Program-made: the position numbers and the translations under genes
Notes under the pieces: model-generated
Database searches by the model: none
The model's input: only the letters and a program-made list of their open reading frames with translations
Told to the model about the DNA's origin: nothing
In this document: positions 48,401 to 55,630 of the stretch, piece by piece
Numbering within the stretch: the first letter of the stretch is position 1
Layout: each line of letters begins with the position of its first letter
Source of the DNA: Anaspis maculata
Lineage: Eukaryota > Arthropoda > Insecta > Coleoptera > Scraptiidae
Assembly (NCBI GenBank): GCA_949128115.1
Contig: OX421968.1
Location: forward strand, 8,246,001 to 8,310,000
Reading direction: 5' to 3'
Length of the DNA stretch: 64,000 bases

Positions 48401-48963
48401 CAAAAAGTGACAGACAAGCCAGGTTAGATAATATACATATCCGGATGACCTTAATGGAATACGACATGCAGCAGTGATAGTGCAAAAATTCAGCTATTTA
48501 CAAGAAAAAACTTTTTTTTGAAAATTAGTCCTCTTCCTTGACTAGCTACACCATTTCAAACTACACTAAAATTTCTAGGTGTTATACTTCCATCATTTTC
48601 CAGCACTGGAGTTCTTCCTGAAAATGTCGGCCTAACTAGATACTCTGAAAACTGATAAATTCCTAAAAAGTAACTGGTCATTTCGTATTCAATCTAGGAA
48701 GTTTGCAAAGCTCCCACCAGAAGTAGATTTGCTTACGGCCTAGTCTAAGCTGGAATGTCTGGATTTTGTTTTTGTCCGGTAACATGTTTTAGCTCCAAAC
48801 ACCACAGTCCATTGAAACATTTAGAATAATCATTTATTGTCACCCTATTAAGTTTCTGGAATTTACTGAATAATGAAGTAATTACGTTAATGTTCGTATT
48901 TTACAGGAGTTCAAACTTCTCTACTATAGCTATAGCAGTGCCAGGACGTTCTTCCAAACATAA
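30388..48963 (+). CDS. WASHC4: WASHC4 / SWIP, WASH complex subunit 4 (complete, 10 exons)
   Basis: WASHC4 (SWIP) is a core subunit of the WASH complex, which activates Arp2/3 on endosomes for cargo sorting. Joining 30388-30439, 30558-30685, 30742-30901, 31141-31535, 31590-31826, 40710-41219, 41282-41366, 41427-41665, 46518-47936 and 48907-48963 gives 3282 nt, one open frame of 1093 aa plus stop. Every phase matches. The human protein is about 1170 aa. Family blocks seen in order include EVQL-QYG-FL, HNPSKF, GRPMTKSVLLSLCRLVE, QQLDVLSAL, TLEQGLDVLEIMRNI, NNKHLNTINI, SIRTHGIGIMNTTVNF, GNAMGYIRLIRSGG, LKNFYIIVPPLTINF and SSARTFF at the end. Introns 5 (8883 bp) and 8 (4852 bp) are filled with mobile elements; the others are 54-970 bp. 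It converges on the phosphatase at 55410. Family assignment is very secure; the first exon is the weakest part. Confidence 0.95.
30558..30685 (+). CDS. WASHC4: WASHC4 exon 2
   Basis: The acceptor is TTGCTCACAG and the donor is GAA/GTAACT. It encodes the EVQLLQYGHFLDKY segment. Phase is 2 bases in, 0 out. The intron after it is only 56 bp. Confidence 0.9.
30742..30901 (+). CDS. WASHC4: WASHC4 exon 3
   Basis: The acceptor is TTTATTTACAG and the donor AAAG/GTAAAC. It encodes CVSLLHLVHSDNKLLSRI through YYVTLMFYGKG, matching the SWIP N-terminal region. It ends one base into a codon, matched by the two leading bases of exon 4. Confidence 0.9.
31141..31535 (+). CDS. WASHC4: WASHC4 exon 4
   Basis: The acceptor is TCTATTTCAG and the donor TTCAAG/GTGGTT. 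It encodes the segment with KEHWLLYRRSIKSSLHNPSKF, which matches the family's KDHWTMYKR...HHNPSKF region. Phase is 2 bases in, 0 out. Confidence 0.93.
31590..31826 (+). CDS. WASHC4: WASHC4 exon 5
   Basis: The acceptor is CTTTTCTAG and the donor AAGAAG/GTACGT. It is 79 codons in phase 0 and starts TALEKCMDDKL. The 8.9-kb repeat-filled intron 5 follows. Confidence 0.92.
32696..32834 (-). mobile_element. 142-bp MITE family, copy 2
   Basis: Reverse-oriented relative of 15329-15470, about 139 bp, sharing GAGCC(G)AAC, GGTTCTCGAAAATCC and CAGTGATAGCGATTTTCGAG. Its right end, GCGTC, is more decayed. Confidence 0.75.
33319..33389 (-). pseudogene. THAP zinc-finger first exon inside a mobile element
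   Basis: The ATG at 33389 gives MSSCFVPSCKNSDKQNKTGI then TYH and a GTAAGT donor at 33318. CX4C and the following basic/polar run are typical THAP N-terminus. The rest of the domain was not found downstream, so it is probably a deletion derivative. Confidence 0.6.
34480..34620. repeat. GTAG-rich degenerate microsatellite
   Basis: A run of GTAGGTAG and diverged variants (GGTGGG, GGCAGGCAG) over about 140 bases. Confidence 0.85.
34687..35326. mobile_element. 0.64-kb palindrome in WASHC4 intron 5
   Basis: TTAAGAGTCCTCTGTACGCT at the left is the complement of the right end. Inner landmarks GATCACAGCCGAAGATAGT and CACCATCGTACCGGGTGG also pair. It sits between the arms of the 32019-36139 repeat. 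Confidence 0.8.
36142..36222. repeat. 80-bp hairpin
   Basis: TCACTAGATAGAGAAAGTAG pairs with CTACTTTCTTTGTCTAGTGA with two mismatches. It lies directly beside the right end of the large inverted repeat. Confidence 0.75.
38352..40264. mobile_element. TIR element (CCCAGACAACACAC ends)
   Basis: CCCAGACAACACACTTTCGT at the left and the right end GTGTGTTGCCTGGG are inverted, with TTTAATAAAC repeated inward. It encloses the hAT 38608-39425. No clear TSD. Confidence 0.6.
38608..39425. mobile_element. hAT-type element (818 bp)
   Basis: The ends TAGAGATGGGCGGCTC and GAGCCGCTTTGCCCGTCTCTA are inverted. Flanks TTGGGGAG (38600-38607) and TTGGGGAT (39426-39433) are an 8-bp duplication with one change. 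The arms are rich in GAGCCGG/CCGGCTC words. Non-autonomous. Confidence 0.85.
40710..41219 (+). CDS. WASHC4: WASHC4 exon 6
   Basis: The acceptor is TTTCTTTCACAG and the donor CTTACGC/GTAAAT. It is 170 codons in phase 0. It begins ESACTLCGNVVWYPEVFLL and contains GRPMTKSVLLSLCRLVEIL and ISQHLSHKALFLLHN, all in the SWIP order. It resumes exactly where exon 5 stops. Confidence 0.95.
41282..41366 (+). CDS. WASHC4: WASHC4 exon 7
   Basis: It encodes MQEKNYKEQQLDVLSALSVC. The acceptor is TTTTTTTAG. The donor AAGG/GTCTGT is weak, but it is the only choice that keeps frame into exon 8 and gives the conserved LKGPNTSQR join. The following intron is 60 bp. Confidence 0.88.
41427..41665 (+). CDS. WASHC4: WASHC4 exon 8
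   Basis: The acceptor is TTGATTTCAG and the donor TATTAT/GTAAGT is perfect. It contains RLCDCSFLYWHQMFVLPVYF, equivalent to the family's CDCCFLYWHRAVFPIYL. Intron 8 (4852 bp) after it holds four palindromic elements. Confidence 0.94.
42745..43332. mobile_element. TIR element, ACAGGGTGTTTC ends
   Basis: ACAGGGTGTTTCAGTGACCT and the complement of the right end (AGGTCACCGAAACACCCTGT) are inverted with one mismatch. Its right end abuts the next element, sharing a TA. Confidence 0.75.
43332..44871. mobile_element. 1.5-kb palindromic element, CAGGGTGTCC ends, TA TSD
   Basis: TACAGGGTGTCCGAGGTTTA and its right-end complement pair, and similarity continues through CAATCGATAGAG and AACGGAGATAGAG. 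Inside, a CAGTGGCGTAGATATTGGGG...ATTTTCTACGCCAATG block occurs twice per strand. The left arm carries a 165-bp MITE whose empty site is visible in the right arm near 44660. Confidence 0.82.
43548..43712. mobile_element. 165-bp palindromic MITE, 3-bp TSD (PIF/Harbinger-like), intact copy
   Basis: The ends AGGTGCGTTCAGTCAGCTTA and its complement are nearly perfect. Flanks are TCA (43545-43547) and TTA (43713-43715). The unoccupied sequence in the opposite arm reads CATTAACATC. A second copy is at 50512-51116. Confidence 0.85.
45501..46350. mobile_element. Palindromic element, CCGGGTGATC ends, TA TSD
   Basis: TACCGGGTGATCATTTGAAA is the complement of the right end. Inner words AACAGGTCGATTTTCATATC and GGGGGACATCTAAA recur in reverse. 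It is related to 25619-26492. Confidence 0.8.
46518..47936 (+). CDS. WASHC4: WASHC4 exon 9 (large conserved exon)
   Basis: The acceptor is CGTTTTACAG and the donor GAAAGG/GTAAGT. It is 473 codons in phase 0. This is the most conserved part of the protein: FYNLTTVVLHDW, TLEQGLDVLEIMRNI, NNKHLNTINISHVANSIRTH, DEHIKSRLLKDMRFF, GNAMGYIRLIRSGG, YIIVPPLTINFIEHS and AFTDDGFVIGLAYI. No breaks are seen. Confidence 0.97.
48907..48963 (+). CDS. WASHC4: WASHC4 exon 10 (C-terminus and stop)
   Basis: The acceptor is TTCGTATTTTACAG. It encodes EFKLLYYSYSSARTFFQT and then TAA. The human counterpart reads EFELLYFSLSSARIFF, so this short exon is secure. No AATAAA is obvious in the next 150 bases. Confidence 0.92.
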   Translation, partial: EFKLLYYSYSSARTFFQT

Positions 48964-50217
48964 TATTTTTGGGGTCAGAGTGCAATCAGATATTCCTCCA
49001 AAGAGTTGTTATATGAACTTCTCTAGGACAACTTTTCATTCCTATTACGGTTATAATATGTACCTAGTTATTGATAATTGAATATATTTTATTGAAAATT
49101 TGTATTGTTTTGTTTCACTTCTTCTTGAAATTTTCAAAATCAAAATAAGATTATATTCGAGAACATTACACAGTTCACGCAGTATCGTGTTAATTTGTAG
49201 TAGAAACCTACTTGTACAAATTTGTGGAGCCCGCGAAGGAACCGATTATCTTTCTTGATGCTGTATGCTTCAGTGCGCGCATAATTCTGAACAGGTGTTA
49301 ATTATTATAATTCCCATATCCCATATGCCTGCAGGAGGTGCAGCGCGCTTGAGCACAATCCCGCTTGCATTTGCAGGAGATAAGTTTTTAAAGCGACTTT
49401 GGCTACTGAAGCTCACTTCATAGGTAACAATATACCATGCTTCATTTGAGACCCATCCTGTATTGTTAGAATGATTGGTTTGTCCACAGAAACAGTTTTA
49501 GAGAAAGGTGCCTGGCTGAATTTTTTGACTAGATATAATTCAAGTCCCAAAATCGTAGGAGACACAGAGGTGTTAGTCTGAATATTTTGATATGTTCTTC
49601 CCTAAAGATCATACCAGTTATACATAGGTATATCAATATTCAACTTTGTGCGACAATGCTTAATGAGGCTCAAGGTTCTTACATGTTTTTTCCTGAAATA
49701 TCTGGGCGAGAAATTCACGCTCAACCGCCTTTCCCGCAGCACTCACCAATCGGAAGAGTTACAAGAGTTCCCTTACACACTCGAGCACGCGACTGAAAAT
49801 TTTGCCTGTTCTCAAAACGATATAACTTTTGATTTCCGCCAAACATTTTGAGCACACAAAGCGCCCACAAAATAGCCTCCGTCTCTAGGTCTGGCGAGGC
49901 TTAAAAAGTCATGTGGGACTTACCGATGTATTTCAGAAACAACCTTGATTGTGTAATTGTCGAAAGTATTGTTTATATGATTTAAATAGGTATTTTAGGC
50001 AGTAACGCTGTTTTCCCATATTCTTTATGATCTGGCATGTACTTGGTAAATTTTGGCTGTATCGAGGGCTGTATGCTATTATTTTTTATTAATAATAGCA
50101 AACCAGCCCTCAATACAGCCTCGGCAACAAATGTAGGTCAGGGCGCCGTTGCCATGGAAACATGGATACAAACCCGAAATGCCAGTTGACGTTGACCACA
50201 CTTTACTAGTTTTATGG

Positions 50218-50432
50218 TGGCCTTACATTGAGCATCAAATGCTGCAGCTTTCTTTGCAGCAAAATTCTGATTGGTGGGCAAAATTAAAAAGTTTTGCCGC
50301 CATGATGCTCAAGAAGTTCACGTCTAATCAACTTCTCTAGCAGCATGGCGGCAAAACTTTTTGAATTTTGCCCATCCAATCAGAATTCTGCTGCAAAGAA
50401 AGCTGCAGCATTTGCTGCTCAATGTAAGGCCA
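50218..50432. mobile_element. 215-bp palindromic MITE
   Basis: TGGCCTTACATTGAGCA pairs with TGCTCAATGTAAGGCCA, and CTTTCTTTGCAGCA with its complement. The unit at 51148 lacks it and reads CACACTTTTGAACTGC. The central loop is near 50310-50340. Confidence 0.75.
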
Positions 50433-50511
50433 GCATTAAACTGCATTTGATCCTCGTTGCACGGTGTTTCGCTGAGAAAAGGGTGATTTCTACCTGGAAC
50501 GGCCTTTTTTA

Positions 50512-51116
50512 AGGTGCGTTCAGTTAGCTTATTTAGCCGCAAGTTTTAATTTCAGTCGCAAGCGCAGCGACGTCCATTGGCTCTTATGAACCAGTGCGGG
50601 GAGCACGCCGTCTGTTAACGAATTTCGTATACGAAGCTTGCGTATTTTCTATTGTATAAACTTGCGTATTTTCATTCGTCTTTGCAATCGGAAACGATCG
50701 TAAAAAGTCGTGCCCGTGGATGAAGGCCGCCATATTGCTAAAATTTCAGCGACGAGGAGGGAAGATGCAGATATATTATGCTAGACAAAGACAAGAAAAA
50801 TCGACACTTTACGCAAAGTCCACTGTTTTCGGATTTGTACGGAGCTTGCGGGCTGTGCATCGGCGCGGCTGTGGGTAAGATGCGCAAGGGGCTGGTCGAT
50901 TTTTACGAAATACGAAAGTGGCGTGCTCGCAAAATTCGGATACGAAAACGAACTTCGTAACCGTTTGAACGCATGCTCTGCACGGGGCAGAAGACGCAAG
51001 GTATTGGGCGATATTCACTATTTACGAAACATGCCTCCTCAGAACAGCCAATAAGCGATGCAGCGCTTACGACTAAAATTAAAACTTGCGGCTAAATAAG
51101 CTGACTGAACGCACCT
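50512..51116. mobile_element. Harbinger-like MITE, copy with internal insert, TTA TSD
   Basis: Same ends as 43548-43712. TTA duplications lie at 50509-50511 and 51117-51119; the empty site CCTTTTTTACGTTTTG is seen near 54843. About 438 bases (50595-51032) are inserted at its centre relative to the intact copy. The insert has CGTATACGAAGCTTGCG-like words of unknown origin. Confidence 0.85.
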
Positions 51117-51703
51117 TTACGTTTTGTTATTCTACAACCCGTCAACAGTTGACGTTGACCACACTTTTGAACTGCATTTGATCCTCGTTGCACGGTGCTT
51201 CGCTTAGGCCCAACTGCACCGCTCACCCTTAAATCTCTACTTTAGTAAGCTCGGCTTAAGTAAGGGTTCACCTAAGGGCCATGAGTTCACTGCACCTATT
51301 TAGCTTAGGCAAAACTTAGCTAAGCCATGGATAAGCTTTAGCAAGGGTTCAAACCTTGGGGATATTCAATTTTTGGCTATTAAAGTTGGTTGTTTTTGAA
51401 TTTCCCTCGCTTTTTTGTCACACAGATTGGTAACAGTGTCGATCACAGATCACAGGGTATGAACTCCCTGGTATGAACCGTCAATAGTTTGAGATTATTA
51501 GCATTTTTCACAGGAAAGTGTAATGTCGAATTCCCAGAGCTGCTCGACTCCTCTCGTTTTCAGGGAAACTCCAATAGTTTGAATTAGATTTTTTGCTTGA
51601 AAAAAAAGTTCTCAAACGGTTTTTTGCCATATGGATATGGTTAGCTCATCCCTACCTGTTCAACATATCAAAAGCATACATCCCTGTGAAGCGTGATATT
51701 CAG

Positions 51704-52070
51704 TATACAGGGTGAAAATTGAAAGATTAATCTTTTTTTATTCTGCTGAAATAATACCTAAGGGCAAAAGGGTGGAACTTCTTCCCCTCTATTTTCAATA
51801 TTCAAAGTGGTTTTTTGATGAACTGTTTGTGATAGACTTATCAGTGGGAATTATCAACCAGTGGGTGTGCAGTGAATTTCTGTTCACGATACATAGGTGA
51901 GTCATGAATCACAAAAATCCAGTATTCTACAGTTATATCTAAAATATTCCATTGGTTCCCCAAATAATTTAGAATAAGATATGACTCTGCTTTTTGTTGC
52001 CATAGATAAAATTTTATTGACGTTTTTGGAGGAAAAATGAATTCTTGACATTTATTAATCACCCTGTATA
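51704..52070. mobile_element. TIR element, CAGGGTG ends, TA TSD
   Basis: TATACAGGGTGAAAATTGAA and the right end TTAATCACCCTGTATA are inverted at the tips only. A separate inverted match (ATTATCAACCAGTGGGTGTG near 51850 against 52082-52105) crosses its right border, so the boundary may be more complex. Confidence 0.55.
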
Positions 52071-52720
52071 GAAGTTTAGTGCACATCCAGTGGTTGATAA
52101 TTTTCACTGATCATTATATCACAAATAATTCCCCGAAATCATTTTGACATTTTGACGAAAATAGAGGGGAGCGAAGTCCTCTACACCTTGATCCCCCATA
52201 TTTCCAAAAATAAGCGTCACAAACTTTTTTGGATATTCTTCTCGTATTCTTGAGTGGATTTCATATGTCGCTCTGGACTCGGAATGCGATACTTTTGAGA
52301 CACCTGTATAGGTATCCATTGGTTACATAGATTTTTTTTCGATTTTTTTTTCCAAAGAAATGATAGTTAACAGCAGGGAAACAGTGAAGTTTTCATGTCT
52401 GTCTTTTTCAAATAGTGATGCCACTCCAACAGTTTTTTGAGTTTTCAATCCAACAGTGCTGTTTTTAGTAGGTATATTTGTGACGTCACAAAAATATTTT
52501 TCAAACACCCATTACGATACGGCCGCAATTTTGGGAACTAGGGAAAAAGATAAAATACGGGTGCATTATTTTTAACCATATCATCGATTAGGCCAATAAA
52601 AAAAATTAGGCGAGTGACCCAGTCTCGCTCATTCGTCTAAATCATTATCCAATAACTCCTTCTCCATTGGGATATTGTTTTTTACGATATTGTTCATTTT
52701 TTGACTGCACGCACAGCTGC

Positions 52721-54630
52721 ATACAGGGTGTTGCATGAGGAAACCGACATAGCTCAAGGGTAGGTCCAGTTTTTCTAGGGGAACTAGGATCTCGCTTTGA
52801 AATTTTTCTATCGCTTTTCGTTTTGATGTTACAGGGTGAATCATGTATTTTGTCGAGGTTTTTGATGAGCTATATCTTCCGAATGGCTTATTGGATTGGA
52901 CTGAAATTTGACAGGTATGATCTTCTAATGATAGCTTATACATTGCATCATAAAGTTTTCCAGAAGTTTCAGGGCCGGACTGATTTTTTTTATTTTCAAA
53001 GTTTTTGTTAGAAATGTCATATTTTTCAATGTTTTTTTGCAAAACCAGTATCAGATTCAGAAACACCAGAAAAAATGCTACAAGGAACATCCTTCAATTT
53101 CTTCGGCACACCCAAAGTCTTCCCAGAAAAAAATATCTTTTGAGATTAGGGTCGGCTGCGATCTAGTGAAAATCAGTCTAGCACGCATTCTTTCACGGAT
53201 CATTGAGATGTTCATCCTCTAATTTGATGCTGTAACGGTTTCTTTCACTTTCTCACATTAGTATCACTTGATACGGCAAAAAAGACAAAAGTCCAGGACC
53301 GGAATCAAGTCTAGTGAACATTATTTCTAAAAATCCGATTTTCCAGTATTTAGTTGGAAAATTACAGCACAAAGTTATGGTGAAGTGGCTGAAAAATGCT
53401 CTTTTGTCTGCATTTGGAACTTTAGGTCACTTTAGAAACCAGCTAAACTAATTTCTCCTTTTGTTGATTCCAAGAATACAAAAAATTATTTCCGAAACTT
53501 TTCGCGAACAAAATAAAAAGAAGCAAGAATGATAATTATTCAGAAACGTAATTTTAATGTGTAGAAAACGAACAATATCAATGTTTGTATGTTATGTTTA
53601 TGTTAATGTTTATCAAATTTCGGAAATAATTTTTTGTATTCTTGAAATCAACAAAAGGAGAAATTTGTTCAGCTGATTTCTAAAGTGACCTAAAGTTCGA
53701 AATGCAGACAAGAGAGAAATTATTTTCGAAATTTAATAAACATTAACATAAACATAACATACAAACATTGATATTGCTCGTTTTCTACAAATTAAAATTA
53801 CGTTTCTGAATAATTATCATTCTTGCTTCTTTTTATTTTGTTCGCGAAAAGTTTTGGAAGTAATTTTTTGTATTCTTGAAATTAACAAAAGGAGAAATTT
53901 GTTTAGCTGGTTTCTAAAGTGACCTGAAGTTCCAAATGCAGACAAAAGAGCATTTTTCAGCCACTTCACTATAACTTTGTGCTGTAATTTTCCAACTAAA
54001 TACTGAAAAATCGGATTTTTAGAAATAATGTTCACTAGACACTTGATTCCGGTCCTGGACTTTTGTCTTTTTTGCCGTACCAAGTGATACTAATGTGGGA
54101 AAGTGAAAAAAACCGTGACAGCATTAAATTAGAGGATGAACATCTCAAAGATCCGTGAAAGAATGCGTGCTAGACTGATTTTCACTAGATCGCAGCCGAC
54201 CCTAATCTCAAAAGATATTTTTTTCAGGGAAGACTTTGGGTGTGCCGAAGAAATTGAAGGATGTTCCTTGTAGCATTTTTTCTGGTGTTTCGGAATCTGA
54301 TACTGGTTTTGCAAAAAAACATTGAAAAATATGACTTTTCTAACAAAAACTTTGAAAATAAAAAAAATCACTCCGGCCCTGAAACTTCTGAACAACTTTA
54401 TGATGCAATGTATTAGTTATCATTAGAAGATCATACCCATCAAATTTCAGTCTAATCCAATAAGCCATTCGGAAGATATAGCTCATCAAAAACTTCGACA
54501 AAATACATGATTCACCCTGTAACATCAAAACGAAAAGCGATAGAAAAATTTCAAAGCGAGATCCTAGTTCCCCTAGAAAAACTGCACCTACCCTTAAGCT
54601 ATGTCGGTTTCCTCATGCAACACCCTGTAT
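52721..54630. mobile_element. 1.9-kb palindromic element, CAGGGTGTTGC ends, TA TSD
   Basis: ATACAGGGTGTTGCATGAGG and its complement at the right are the ends. The arms match almost throughout, including CCGAATGGCTTATTGGATT and CACGCATTCTTTCACGGATC. The centre lies near 53660. Several ORFs appear in both arms because of the symmetry; none is recognised. Confidence 0.88.
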
Positions 54631-55409
54631 AATCTCAAATGTTGATAAGTGGTGGCTAAGCCGTACCACGCCCTGGGCTTATTTTAGGCAAAGCCTCGGG
54701 CAAAGCTTAAGCATCCCTAAGCCTCAGTTTGTTGACGGTGCAGTGTACTTAAAAGTAAGGGACCAGTAAAGCTTCTCTTTAAGGTTAAGTGTTAGCGGTG
54801 CAGTTGGGCCTTAGAAAAGGGTGATTTCTACCTGGAACGGCCTTTTTTACGTTTTGTTATTTTACAACCCGTCAAACACCGTCTATTGTTGACGATTTTT
54901 GACACAAGTAATGTCAACGTCAACTGCAATTTCGGGTTTGCAGTTTGCATCCATGTTGCCATGACAACGGTGCCGTGTTCGTACAGAAGTTACAGAGTGA
55001 TTTTCAAGAAATACGCAAACTCTTCAGTGCAAAAGACATTGAGCAGTATTACACCTTTCTCATAATCGCATCAGTGCGAAGACTGCGAGCTCGACTGCGA
55101 ACCACTTTGCAAAAGTGAAAAATGAAATACATACTGACTGTGACAAGAATATATTTTTTTATAAAAATAGTGTTACTTATGATTGAACAGTGCGATTTAA
55201 TAAATATTTGTTACATTCATATTATCGTGGAATTGGCATGCATCATTGTCTCTCAAAGTGGAAAACGATTCGATGAATAAACATGACGACCAGTGTTCAT
55301 TACAATATAAATATAAAATAGATTTTACGTATTACAAAAAGAACAGTGAAGTAATATTAGATAATGAAACAAAAATTATAAAAAAAAGTAATTGCACGTG
55401 AGTTTACAT

Positions 55410-55630
55410 TTACAGGAAGTTTCTCAGTGGCAGCTGATGTGGATTTTTGGTCAGAACTGCATTCAGCTGAGCAAGATGGCATAAAAATCCAGGGTTCGGG
55501 AAGACTCGCCTGCGCTTGAACGTATAACTCAATGCTTCCGCAGCGTTCATGCCTTTGTAAATCATCAAATAGGAGATGACAAACGTCGCCGACCTCGATA
55601 TTCCGACAACGCAATGGACCAAGACTTTTC
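55410..55630 (-). CDS. DUSP-like exon C (catalytic P-loop and C-terminus)
   Basis: The acceptor is AATTTGTTCAG. It encodes GKVLVHCVVGISRSATFVIS, with the HCX5R signature, and ends LPLRNFL plus TAA. It joins in frame to exon B (GG/KVLVHC). Confidence 0.93.

Larger units (their letters stand above)
51207..54810. mobile_element. 3.6-kb TIR element (GGCCCAACTGCACCGC ends), TTA TSD
   Basis: GGCCCAACTGCACCGCT pairs with AGCGGTGCAGTTGGGCC. TTA lies on both sides (51204-51206, 54811-54813). The related unoccupied unit near 50470 reads CGCTGAGAAAAGG. It is filled mostly by later insertions (51704-52070, 52721-54630). Confidence 0.82.
50140..54970. mobile_element. Outer element of a four-level insertion nest
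   Basis: GCCGTTGCCATGGAAACATG then ACCCGAAAT...GTTGACGTTGAC at the left is matched in reverse near 54900-54968 (GTCAACGTCAACTGCAATTT, CATGTTGCCATGACAACGG). Between them lie two tandem units sharing AACTGCATTTGATCCTCGTT and CGGCCTTTTTTACGTTTTG. Inserts at 50218-50432, 50512-51116 and 51207-54810 broke the units. Confidence 0.75.

Noticed and set aside
52629..54528. Repeated 60-150 codon ORFs on both strands
   Set aside because: They mirror each other because the region is a palindrome; no protein family is seen.
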